Origin: a virus
DNA: 38,369 nucleotides
IMG/VR virus record: IMGVR_UViG_3300017770_000045
Location: 1-38,369 of that record
Strand: one strand, 5' to 3'
In this document: positions 7,864 through 15,329 of the stretch, piece after piece
How positions within the stretch are numbered: the first letter of the stretch is position 1
Layout of the letters: every line of letters starts with the position of its first letter
Translations under genes and position numbers: made by a program
The notes under the pieces: generated by a model
Told to the model about the DNA's origin: nothing
The model's database searches: none
What the model saw: the letters and a program-made list of their open reading frames with translations, nothing else

Positions 7864-8658
7864 ATGCAGAAGACTGTATTTATTTACCGTCGTCCGAATA
7901 CGACTAATCTCCCGGACGATATTTACGTGGAAGCCAAGCGTCGAATTGGCTCCGTGTACACTAAAGGCGGTGACATCCTTAAAGGATTGACTATCGCTGA
8001 GCAAAAGAAGTGGCTCCCTGAAATTCTTGGCATTGCACCAACCGAAGCTGGTTGGGCTAAGGAGGCTCGCCGTTACTTTGCTAACCTGACTATTGAAGTT
8101 CCCGCCGATGGAGTTACTCTTAACATCGCTATGGATGAAGAGGGCAATCCTATCAACGTAGTTGACTACATTAAGTACCGCTTTGCTATGGACCATCCGC
8201 ACGTTTCTACGGATGAAAACAGCAACGCTGGTCGTTACTTTATTTCCGACCCGCAGAAAGAAGAGGCTGCTGCCGTAGCAGATACTCGTCAGCGTAAGGA
8301 TGCTTACAAGCAACTCATTCTTTTGAGCGATGACAATGACCGCGCTGTCCTCGTGCTTAAGGCTGCGGGTGTACGCACCGCTGACCTGACGGCACAGCAG
8401 GTTGAGTTGGAGCTTGAAGACATGTTGGAAGAAGACCCTAAGGAGTTTATCCGAATTTGTACTGACAAGAACCTTGACACTATTGCCTTGATTTGGGACT
8501 GCGTTGAGGCTGGTGTACTCCGTAAGAGCGGCAACACCTTCTTGTTTGGCGACGAAGTTCTTGGAGAAGACATGGAACAAGCAATTCGTTTCCTCGGTCT
8601 TAAGAAGAACAGCGCCATGCTGTTGGATATTAAAGCTAAGCTTAAAGCTTTTAGCTGA
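7864..8658 (+). CDS. Conserved-looking hypothetical protein in a single-gene transcription unit
   Basis: I do not recognise this 264-aa protein. It starts with a beta hairpin-like stretch (MQKTVFIYRRPNT), has a mixed middle, and an acidic helical C-terminal half with ELELEDMLEEDPKEF (about 180-195) and a closing basic helix (IKAKLKAF). There is no signal peptide or transmembrane segment. It is set apart by its own promoter (P4) and a strong terminator (T3), so its dose is controlled independently of the capsid and fibre genes. That, and its place among head genes, fits an abundant structural or assembly protein; a regulator or anti-host factor cannot be excluded. Codon usage matches its neighbours. 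Confidence 0.6.
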   Translation: MQKTVFIYRRPNTTNLPDDIYVEAKRRIGSVYTKGGDILKGLTIAEQKKWLPEILGIAPTEAGWAKEARRYFANLTIEVPADGVTLNIAMDEEGNPINVVDYIKYRFAMDHPHVSTDENSNAGRYFISDPQKEEAAAVADTRQRKDAYKQLILLSDDNDRAVLVLKAAGVRTADLTAQQVELELEDMLEEDPKEFIRICTDKNLDTIALIWDCVEAGVLRKSGNTFLFGDEVLGEDMEQAIRFLGLKKNSAMLLDIKAKLKAFS

Positions 8659-8681
8659 TTAATTCTATATAATGAATGTTG

Positions 8682-8715
8682 AAAGGGGGGGAGCTATTGC
8701 AGTTTTCCCCCTTTT
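8682..8715 (+). terminator. Intrinsic terminator T3
   Basis: Arms 8682-8695 (AAAGGGGGGGAGCT) and 8701-8714 (AGTTTTCCCCCTTT) pair over 14 positions, several G-U, around the loop ATTGC, and end in TTTT. It is the same purine-rich 5' arm design as T1 and T2. Confidence 0.8.
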
Positions 8716-8727
8716 CTCGTAGATTGA
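8697..8727 (+). promoter_or_regulatory. Degenerate promoter P5, nested in terminator T3
   Basis: ATTG (8696-8699) in the T3 loop, a 20-nt spacer and TAGATTGA at 8720-8727. The geometry equals P2 and P3, but the -7 box departs from TAnnTTTG at its last two positions, so this is a weak call. Confidence 0.35.
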
Positions 8728-8745
8728 CCTTCTAAACCACATTCC

Positions 8746-9579
8746 ATGTCAAGACGTAGAAGTAATAAAGTCCTTTATAAAGGCAAAGCAATTCACTTTG
8801 ACGATGCCAGAGAAGCGGAGTTGATGCGGGACTTAATTAGCGGCACTGTTGGAGGAGAGACTACTAGCGAAAACGAAAGAACGGCAGGCGACACAACAGC
8901 AGCCCTTGAAGCTGGACTTGCAGGGCAAGCTGGTTACGAGCACACGGGTGCTTTTGCTGACAAGCCTCTTAGTAACAACTACGTCTGGCAGGCCGGAGGT
9001 GGTATCTCTATCTCGCAAGCAGAAGTAGACGCAGGCACGTACAAGGTGTTTTCTCTTAGCAGTGCAGTTCACGCAGCAGTAGACAACCCATACTGGACTG
9101 ACCCTACTCCTACAGGAGTAACAGGTATTGGATTGTTTCAAGGAGCAAACCTGCCCGATGGAGTAAATGGTCTGTTTGACTTTGACTACGATTATGACAC
9201 CGAGTATCCCACCTCATCAGGCACGGGATACGAAGGAAGCACTGGCCGTATTGACCTTAGCGACCTACGTCCCGGAGACCAGCTTCGCGTGCGTTTTGAC
9301 TTTAATGCTATCCCACAGATTGCAAACACTACAATTGAGCCCGCCCTCTGGTACTCAAACCGTAACCCGTCAGACGACATTACGTTTACTTTCCCCCTGA
9401 CCTCACAGCCTGTATTCTACGGAACAGGTACGGTAGGTAACACATATCTTAACCGTGTAGAGCTTAGCGCTTGGATTGCGTCTGAGGAAGACGTCAACTC
9501 GCTATCCTTGCCTGCTATTAAATCTGACAACCCAATTACTATCCAGCCGCTTGGTATGCTGGTAACAATCATTCGTTAA
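8746..9579 (+). CDS. Putative virion surface or fibre-anchor protein
   Basis: This 277-aa product has a basic start (MSRRRSNKVLYKGKAIHF) that parallels the N-terminus of the 5920 protein, a short helix (DAREAELMRDLISGT), a low-complexity Gly/Ala/Thr linker (about 38-75), and then a beta-sandwich-like domain with D-Y-D-Y-D-T-E-Y and repeated hydrophobic/polar strands. The next gene starts 1 nt after its stop and encodes a large adhesin, so the pair may form a head or tail fibre with this protein as base. A peptide motif shared with the presumed decoration protein suggests both dock to the same partner. No known family recognised. Confidence 0.5.
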   Translation: MSRRRSNKVLYKGKAIHFDDAREAELMRDLISGTVGGETTSENERTAGDTTAALEAGLAGQAGYEHTGAFADKPLSNNYVWQAGGGISISQAEVDAGTYKVFSLSSAVHAAVDNPYWTDPTPTGVTGIGLFQGANLPDGVNGLFDFDYDYDTEYPTSSGTGYEGSTGRIDLSDLRPGDQLRVRFDFNAIPQIANTTIEPALWYSNRNPSDDITFTFPLTSQPVFYGTGTVGNTYLNRVELSAWIASEEDVNSLSLPAIKSDNPITIQPLGMLVTIIR

Positions 9580-9580
9580 A

Positions 9581-12500
9581 ATGGCTATTAGAATTGCACG
9601 TAACGACGCAGGTAACTGCATCAACTTTTTTGGTTCGTCCAACCCAACTTACTGGAACGCGTGTTTGGTTGGTGAGATTAATGAAGACAACGGCAACAAC
9701 GTAAACGTAATTAACAGCGTACGCTCTGAAGAGTCAGGCGCTACGGTGTACGAGTTTTTTAATCTGCCCTACACCCAGTTTGTAGATAAGGACAACAACG
9801 CATTTGAAAATGCATCAGAGTGTGCCGAGTACATTACAGAGAACGCTAACGTCTTGTCTAATACAGGTACGTTTATTTTCTCGCAAAATGACGTGCTTGA
9901 TGCTCAGCGCGAGGATACGAACACTACGGTGCTCTTTAGCAACGGTGATATCTATGCTGTAAACTCTTTGTCTGCTACAGCTGCAAGCGATGGCACTATT
10001 ACCATTAGCACTGTTCGGGGTAACAAGAATGTTTACACCAAGCTTCGTTACTACAACACGTCTGTTAATAATGGAGGTATTACAGGTTTTAACACACTTG
10101 CTGCTGCGGTAGACCGCTTGAACGAGGTGCTGTCTGGTGGTACTATTACGTCTGACTTGGGCAACGCAAGCTCTGAGGAATCAACTCAGTCGACTGGCGC
10201 TACGTTTACTGTGTACGGTTCTCGCATTACTGAGACTGGTACTGGCACGCGGCTTGGTTACACCTCTACAGCAGAGGCTGGAAACTTCGATACGTCTAAC
10301 GGCTTCTACTCTAATCAAACGATTAACGAGCCCGGAGAGTATTACGAGTTTAGTCAAGAGGGTGGCAATTGGGACAACACTACAGGACTGACCTTTGGTT
10401 TGTTTGACGAAACCACGTACGATGTGGCTGACCTTGATGAAGACGTGGCCGGTAACGCAGTTAAGTCTGTCCTCCGCCTTCGTCTTAAAAACACGCCTTT
10501 TACTTTTAAAGACCCTGCTTCTACGCTTGGTCGTCTTGACGAGGAGGGCTTTACTTCTACAGTAAACACAGTAGAGCAATGGCGCGTCGGCCTTGATGCT
10601 GACAACCGCCCGTACATCTCTGCGTACATTAACAGTGAGTGGACTGTAGTTTGTCGTACAGAGACAGCCGCTGCTACAGGGACTGAGTTCCGATTTGTTG
10701 CTGTAATGCCCTTGGCAAATGAGCTCCGGGGTATTCGCAACATGACGGTAAATACTATTATCCCCGCGCCTAGCTTGACGTGGTACTTCATTGAGTCTCC
10801 TGACGGAAGCTTTGATTACCCGTTGTTTTCTACGCCGCTTGAAGCTAACTACGCCGACGAGGAGTATGGTACAGCTGTAGATGGTGCTGGTGCTTCACAC
10901 ACGCACACTTACGTAGACGAGACGCCTACGTCTCAGGTGTGGTACATGCCACAGAGCTACGCGTTCCACAACCAGAGCTCTGCACCTACGCCTCCTACGG
11001 GTGTTGTGTACAACGAAATCACTACTGGTGATGACGCAAACTACGCTCCTACTTCGTACGGTACGCAGACTTTGACTGTAGACGAGAACAGCACCGTTAA
11101 CTTTCAGATTAAGCCGGCTGGTGAAGTTGCTACGTATAACGTAACAGGTATTCCCGCAGGGCTAGTTTACAACTCTACTTCTGGTACTATTACAGGCACA
11201 GCCCCTGAAGTGGCTGGTAACAACACGGACAACCCTAGTGATGAGTACACAATTACAATAACTAAGGCTAATGACTACGGCTCGTCTGTTGGCACACTGA
11301 CTTTGACGGTAACTAACTTGACAGTGCCGTCTGCTCCAATTACGGGCTGGTCGCATGTCACTGGCTCTATCGGACTTGTAGACTCTGACACTTTAGACAA
11401 TGGCACCGCTGTTAACTTTAACGACGAGATTGGGGATGAGCGCAGGTTTAAAATTAACAAGTTCTTTGGAAAAGACCAGATTATTCCAGCCCTTACTGAG
11501 GCTAACGACACTGTGTACATAGGCGTTGCTAAAAGCACTGCTACGTGGGGCAGCATCGATGATGCTGACTGGGAGATTGCTTTTAAGTACACGTACGTAT
11601 CTGCTACCTCGATTGGAGTTGCTGTTGTGAACAACGGAACTGCAGGCTCTACTACAACCCAATCCCACAATGCGACAGATGGCACTAACTTTAACTACTA
11701 CTTCAATAATAAAACTGGTGTGGTTGAAGCGCTTGCAAAGCAAAACGGCCAAGGCGGTGATGCTGAACTGTCTAATACTGACGGCGGCGTTTGGACTATT
11801 TCCGGTACTAGAGACACTGGTGTTACAGGAAACAAGACGATTACGGTAGCCGCTGTTAACACACAAATGGACATTAGCTCAACAGGGCTTAGTGAGTTTA
11901 ATGCACCTACTCCACCTACTATCTTAACTGACTGGGATAAAGCTGTAGACTTTAGTGGCTCTAACGAACACCTGAAGCAAGTAAGCTCTAGCTACTACTA
12001 CAACGCGATTCAGATGGGAGGACAAGCTCGTCTTGTCAATGCTAACACTGCCGCTACGGGTAAGACATCAAACGATGACTACGCTCGTCCTTGGGCTACT
12101 TGTATTGTGTTTAAGATTGACGGTAACAACAGTAACCAGCACATCTGGAACCAAGGCTCAGGAGCAAGCTCTAGTGCTGATAACATCGCGCTGAGACTGT
12201 CTGCTAGTAAAAACCTGTACCTGTACTGGGGTAGGCAGAACGCTGAGAACGAATGCCAGATTACTAGCGGAGGGACGTTGGCCACTAACCAGTGGTACGC
12301 GATTTACATCGCACACAATGGTGTCCGTCTGAGTGCATCTAACGCTACTGCTGCAAACCTCGCGGACTGCTTCGACATTCGCATGATGAGCTCTGATGAT
12401 GACTTTGCTGCCCTCGGAAGTAACCTGTCTACCTCATCCACTTGGCTAAACACAGGAGACCGCATGGACCGAGGCATTACAGGAGACTTTACTAGCGGTG

Positions 12501-12877
12501 GTCGCGGGGGTAACCGCAACTTCCACGGTAAGGTTGCTAGCATGGTGGTAACTACTCTTCTGCGAAATCAGGATATGCCAACTGATGCTGAAATCAAGAC
12601 AATGATTACAGACCCTGTTAAGTGGCTTAACGACTACAAAGTAGGTAACGACTACCGTCTGCCGAGTTCTCAAGCAGTCACGACTAACTTCCAACTCAAC
12701 GCCGTTTACGGTTACTACGCTACACAGGTGTGGCTGATGGGTGACGGAACGTCTGACTCTTTTGCAAACGGTATAAGGAACTACGCATACCCTTCGGACC
12801 AGAACCGTGGTAAGTTGCAGCTTAACAGCATGGCGTCTAACGACATTCAGAACGTAACAATTTCAGGACTTACTTAA
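9581..12877 (+). CDS. Large adhesin-like fibre protein with Ig-like and LamG-like domains
   Basis: This is a 1098-aa protein. The N-terminal ~180 residues are a mixed domain probably attaching to the virion. A putative Ig domain of the He_PIG type lies at about 490-580, with the hallmark GIPAGLVYNSTSGTITGTAP. A further beta domain spans about 585-770. From about 785 a concanavalin A/LamG-like fold is suggested by KAVDFSGSNEHLK, repeated Trp/Tyr strands and NFHGKVASMVV near 985-1000, fitting carbohydrate binding. The architecture is that of a receptor- or mucus/glycan-binding fibre. It ends at terminator T4. I see no chaperone or autocleavage motif at the C-terminus. Specificity cannot be deduced; function as a virion adhesin is a strong inference. 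Confidence 0.68.
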   Translation: MAIRIARNDAGNCINFFGSSNPTYWNACLVGEINEDNGNNVNVINSVRSEESGATVYEFFNLPYTQFVDKDNNAFENASECAEYITENANVLSNTGTFIFSQNDVLDAQREDTNTTVLFSNGDIYAVNSLSATAASDGTITISTVRGNKNVYTKLRYYNTSVNNGGITGFNTLAAAVDRLNEVLSGGTITSDLGNASSEESTQSTGATFTVYGSRITETGTGTRLGYTSTAEAGNFDTSNGFYSNQTINEPGEYYEFSQEGGNWDNTTGLTFGLFDETTYDVADLDEDVAGNAVKSVLRLRLKNTPFTFKDPASTLGRLDEEGFTSTVNTVEQWRVGLDADNRPYISAYINSEWTVVCRTETAAATGTEFRFVAVMPLANELRGIRNMTVNTIIPAPSLTWYFIESPDGSFDYPLFSTPLEANYADEEYGTAVDGAGASHTHTYVDETPTSQVWYMPQSYAFHNQSSAPTPPTGVVYNEITTGDDANYAPTSYGTQTLTVDENSTVNFQIKPAGEVATYNVTGIPAGLVYNSTSGTITGTAPEVAGNNTDNPSDEYTITITKANDYGSSVGTLTLTVTNLTVPSAPITGWSHVTGSIGLVDSDTLDNGTAVNFNDEIGDERRFKINKFFGKDQIIPALTEANDTVYIGVAKSTATWGSIDDADWEIAFKYTYVSATSIGVAVVNNGTAGSTTTQSHNATDGTNFNYYFNNKTGVVEALAKQNGQGGDAELSNTDGGVWTISGTRDTGVTGNKTITVAAVNTQMDISSTGLSEFNAPTPPTILTDWDKAVDFSGSNEHLKQVSSSYYYNAIQMGGQARLVNANTAATGKTSNDDYARPWATCIVFKIDGNNSNQHIWNQGSGASSSADNIALRLSASKNLYLYWGRQNAENECQITSGGTLATNQWYAIYIAHNGVRLSASNATAANLADCFDIRMMSSDDDFAALGSNLSTSSTWLNTGDRMDRGITGDFTSGGRGGNRNFHGKVASMVVTTLLRNQDMPTDAEIKTMITDPVKWLNDYKVGNDYRLPSSQAVTTNFQLNAVYGYYATQVWLMGDGTSDSFANGIRNYAYPSDQNRGKLQLNSMASNDIQNVTISGLT

Positions 12878-12882
12878 TCAAT

Positions 12883-12908
12883 AGGGGGAGGCTTTGCGGT
12901 CTCCCTCT
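12883..12908 (+). terminator. Intrinsic terminator T4
   Basis: Arms AGGGGGAGGC (12883-12892) and GTCTCCCTCT (12899-12908) pair with two G-U wobbles around the loop TTTGCG. Only TTATT follows, so it is weaker than T1-T3. The loop holds the TTTG of promoter P6. Confidence 0.65.
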
Positions 12909-12923
12909 TATTCACTATCTTTG
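12893..12923 (+). promoter_or_regulatory. Bacteroidota-type promoter P6, nested in terminator T4
   Basis: TTTG at 12893-12896, a 19-nt spacer, and TATCTTTG at 12916-12923, a full match to TAnnTTTG. The start codon at 12928 is 4 nt beyond the -7 box, so the transcript is predicted to be leaderless. Confidence 0.72.
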
Positions 12924-12927
12924 AAAC

Positions 12928-13617
12928 ATGACGGCACAAGAAATGCACACCGCACTATTGCAAGGGCTTCAACGAGTTAATGCAAACGCGTATGACTTCT
13001 TTACAACGGAAGAACGCGACCATTGGCTAAACCGTGCACAAGAGCGGTTTATTAAAGACCGCGCGTTTATTACGGGTGACGTTAAGCGTATTGGTTTCGA
13101 AGGGAACCAAAAGCGCCTAGACGATATCCGGACTATTGTAGTTCAAAACTACACAGACACGTTTGACATGACTACTGTGGCCGAGTGGCGTCAGGTTGAC
13201 CTTCCCGCAGACTACCTGCATCTTGTAAACATTCGCGCGGACATTCGTAAGGATAACTGTGGTAAGGTTACCGTCACAAGCCCGCAAGCCCAAGTGCCTG
13301 TGAGGGTGGTAGATAACGCTGAAGTTTACTTCATGCAGCAAAATCCTTTTGCAAAGGCACAGCTAAATTCACCCCTTTGTACTATCTCTGAGGACGACGT
13401 TTCAGTCTATCAAGATGCCGAAAGTTATATATTAGAAGGCATTACTGCAGACTACATTAGGATTCCCCAAAACATTGACCTATCTTTCGGTCAAGATTGT
13501 GAGCTCGCTGAGCACACCCATCAGGAGATTGTCGATATCGCGGTCAAGAATATCCTTGAAGCGATTGAGTCTCCGCGCTATCAGACATCAAGTGCTGAGC
13601 AACTCACATCTGAATAA
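12928..13617 (+). CDS. Putative head-tail connector protein
   Basis: This 229-aa protein opens with a helical segment (MTAQEMHTALLQGLQRVNAN), followed by HWLNRAQERFIKDRA (about 31-45) and VDLPADYLHLVNIRADI (about 89-105). The pattern 'helix, N-A-Q-x-R-F-I, then L-P-x-D-Y-L-x-L' is shared with head-tail adaptor proteins of podoviruses and resembles the product of the 23253 gene here (IPCDLYQLIQVEY). It would dock below the portal and extend the DNA channel. It is the first gene of the P6 unit, followed 14 nt later by a probable abundant structural gene. Function is inferred from motif style and context rather than a firm family match. Confidence 0.52.
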   Translation: MTAQEMHTALLQGLQRVNANAYDFFTTEERDHWLNRAQERFIKDRAFITGDVKRIGFEGNQKRLDDIRTIVVQNYTDTFDMTTVAEWRQVDLPADYLHLVNIRADIRKDNCGKVTVTSPQAQVPVRVVDNAEVYFMQQNPFAKAQLNSPLCTISEDDVSVYQDAESYILEGITADYIRIPQNIDLSFGQDCELAEHTHQEIVDIAVKNILEAIESPRYQTSSAEQLTSE

Positions 13618-13631
13618 ACAACTATATTCTT

Positions 13632-14375
13632 ATGGCTAACACCAAAGACACCCTTCTCATCGTCCAAGCCACTGGTGCTCTCGATGAGACCAAGAACGCA
13701 GCTGGCCGCACGGTCACTACTGCTGAGATTACCAAGTACGGCCTCGCTGGTGAGACTTCTGCTAGTGCCCTCGCTACTGCTGAAGGTTACACTCCAGACC
13801 TCTACGTCGCTGCTGTTCAAGGCACAATGACCGTGGACACTACGGGCGTTGCCGCCGGTGAGGAGCTCTTTGTGACTATCATTGACGTAACCAACGGCCG
13901 TCGTCAGTTCCCCCGGAAGACTTTCCGTGGTGTTGACTCTACTGCTCTTACTGACGCTATCAACACCGCTGAGCTCGAGGTTGGAGACGGCAAGGCTTAC
14001 GGTGCTAGCGACTCTTCCGGTACGATTACCATCACCTTCCCCGCTAACGTTATTGCCAAGATTGCTGCTAACGAGGATGCTGTGGTTGCTGACGGAACCG
14101 GTGTTGAGTTCAACAAAGGTTTGACCAACGCGCAGGCTATCGAGTTTGCCGGTAACAAAGTTACTAAGGCTGGCCGCACGAACCGTGTTGGTTTCCCAGT
14201 CATCGAGCCAAACGTGATTCAGACTCTCGGTGTTAGCGCCACTGCTAACTACGACGTGCTCACGAAGCAGATTGTTTCTGATGTTAAGTTTGACAAGAAC
14301 GTCGGTGCTTCTTACCAAGACGTCGAGAACGTGACCATCATTATTATCGATGGTGCTACTTTGAGCGATACCTGA
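13632..14375 (+). CDS. Probable abundant virion structural protein (tail or decoration)
   Basis: This 247-aa Ala/Thr/Val-rich, beta-strand-dominated protein has no Cys or Trp. Its codon usage is as strongly biased as the major capsid gene (GCT, AAC, GAC, TAC, CGT), predicting very high expression. An N-terminal segment to about 45 contains the helix-forming TTAEITKYGLAG; the middle (about 60-85) gives paired strands VAAVQGTMTVDTTG and ELFVTIIDVTNG; the end is VTIIIIDGATLSDT. Terminator T5 follows. Candidates are a tail-tube-like, collar or decoration protein; for a short-tailed phage a decoration or fibre-base role is likelier. A TATATTCT just upstream could be a -7 box but lacks a -33 partner. 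Confidence 0.5.
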   Translation: MANTKDTLLIVQATGALDETKNAAGRTVTTAEITKYGLAGETSASALATAEGYTPDLYVAAVQGTMTVDTTGVAAGEELFVTIIDVTNGRRQFPRKTFRGVDSTALTDAINTAELEVGDGKAYGASDSSGTITITFPANVIAKIAANEDAVVADGTGVEFNKGLTNAQAIEFAGNKVTKAGRTNRVGFPVIEPNVIQTLGVSATANYDVLTKQIVSDVKFDKNVGASYQDVENVTIIIIDGATLSDT

Positions 14376-14396
14376 TACTAGGTATCTACAACTTCG

Positions 14397-14435
14397 AAGG
14401 GGGAGGTTGCCAAGCGCTTCCTCCCCTTTCTTTTT
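14397..14435 (+). terminator. Intrinsic terminator T5
   Basis: Arms AAGGGGGAGG (14397-14406) and CCTCCCCTTT (14420-14429) pair over 10 positions around a 13-nt loop, followed by CTTTTT. It belongs to the same family as T1-T4, but no matching -7 box follows. Confidence 0.78.
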
Positions 14436-14446
14436 AATAAAGAATT

Positions 14447-15064
14447 ATGGGATACCTTAGATTTGCTGTGCCTTCAACTGGCACTATTAATGGTATTAAG
14501 TTTGTTATTGCTACTTCCGAGGTGGCCCAAGCAGACGACCGGTATGACGTAGTTACTCCAGCTGGGCAATTGTTAGAAATTGACGAAGCCAATGACACCT
14601 CACTGTGGTCTACAGCAGGAGCTACGTTTACAACCACAGGCGTAGAAGCTTGGAGCCTTACAGTAGCTAGCCTTACTGCTGGCTTTCCAGACGATGCAAA
14701 CACTTCTTTGTATAGCGACACAACAAAAACCACTGCTATTGCGGGCTCGGCTGTTGCGTTTGGAGAAGGCGCTTACTCTATTAATTACAACAATGACGAC
14801 ACTGGGTATAGGTTGCACTTGCATATTCCTACCATTCTTGCCGCTGTTGATGCTTTAGCTGACTCTGTTATAAACTGCCAGTGCAACTGCGAAACAACCG
14901 CAGCTAGCACGCAGAAATACGTAAAGGCTCGTGCATACTTTGATTTACTTACGTATAAAGCTAATAATGCTGCAAACGAAACAGACCGGGCTGAGGTTCA
15001 GGCCATGATTACCACCTTGTCTAATTTCCTTGAGGGAACGGACGAACTCTGTGGAGCATGCTAA
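14447..15064 (+). CDS. Structural protein with C-terminal cysteine clusters
   Basis: This is a 205-aa protein. Residues 1 to about 130 look like a beta-sandwich (short alternating strands, many Thr/Ala); residues about 135-205 are alpha-helical, framed by C-Q-C-N-C (about 144-148) and a final C-G-A-C. The helical tail (KYVKARAYFDLLTYKANNAAN) would form a bundle that the Cys clusters could cap by metal binding or disulfides. I know no named family for it, though Cys-framed helical tails do occur in structural genes of Bacteroidota phages. It overlaps the next small gene by 7 nt and lies between a terminator and promoter P7; no clear promoter of its own was found, so readthrough or an unusual promoter is needed. 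Confidence 0.55.
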   Translation: MGYLRFAVPSTGTINGIKFVIATSEVAQADDRYDVVTPAGQLLEIDEANDTSLWSTAGATFTTTGVEAWSLTVASLTAGFPDDANTSLYSDTTKTTAIAGSAVAFGEGAYSINYNNDDTGYRLHLHIPTILAAVDALADSVINCQCNCETTAASTQKYVKARAYFDLLTYKANNAANETDRAEVQAMITTLSNFLEGTDELCGAC

Positions 15065-15234
15065 AGTGGAGCAAGTCTGCAGAGCTTACCGACGATAACG
15101 TAACAGCAGCGGCAAATGCTGTGGTTAAGCTAGACCTTCCTGAAGATGCCTATATGTTAAAACTGTCCGCCGTTGGCTGGAAAAACGATGGTTTTAATTT
15201 AAACCCAGACTACATACTGGGCTTGTTTGTTTGA
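15058..15234 (+). CDS. 58-aa hypothetical protein
   Basis: A short frame starts at an ATG inside the last codons of the Cys-tailed gene (7-nt overlap) and encodes MLKWSKSAELTDDNVTAAAN and on to a YILGLFV end. Alternation of hydrophobic and polar residues (AVVKLDLP, AYMLKLSAVGWK) suggests a small beta-rich protein, not a membrane peptide. Overlap with the upstream stop supports coupled translation and makes it likely to be real; the codon choice is phage-like. It could be a small fibre-tip or adaptor subunit. No family recognised. Confidence 0.5.
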   Translation: MLKWSKSAELTDDNVTAAANAVVKLDLPEDAYMLKLSAVGWKNDGFNLNPDYILGLFV

Positions 15235-15253
15235 CATAAACCCCCAGTTACCG

Positions 15254-15285
15254 TTTGCGTAGCTGAGGTATTTATCCTATATTTG
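15254..15285 (+). promoter_or_regulatory. Bacteroidota-type promoter P7 (fibre block)
   Basis: TTTG at 15254-15257, a 20-nt spacer, and TATATTTG at 15278-15285, a perfect -33/-7 match. This is the best promoter in the window. It precedes the fibre gene block by about 40 nt of leader. Confidence 0.75.
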
Positions 15286-15290
15286 ACCTA

Positions 15291-15315
15291 GCCCCACGCT
15301 ATACAAGTACGGGGC
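15291..15315 (+). promoter_or_regulatory. 5'-terminal leader hairpin downstream of P7
   Basis: GCCCC (15291-15295) pairs with GGGGC (15311-15315) across a 15-nt loop. The predicted transcription start of P7 is near 15290, so the stem would begin at or next to the 5' end of the mRNA, a position known to protect transcripts from 5'-dependent decay. Confidence 0.5.
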
Positions 15316-15329
15316 ATAAAACGTTTGGC

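Noticed and set aside
13623-13630. TATATTCT just before the 13632 start as a promoter -7 box
   Set aside because: There is no TTTG-like element 19-20 nt upstream, and the last bases deviate from TAnnTTTG.
15235-15329. Possible tRNA or small RNA in the intergenic gap
   Set aside because: There is no cloverleaf or T-arm sequence; the gap is accounted for by promoter P7 and a leader hairpin.
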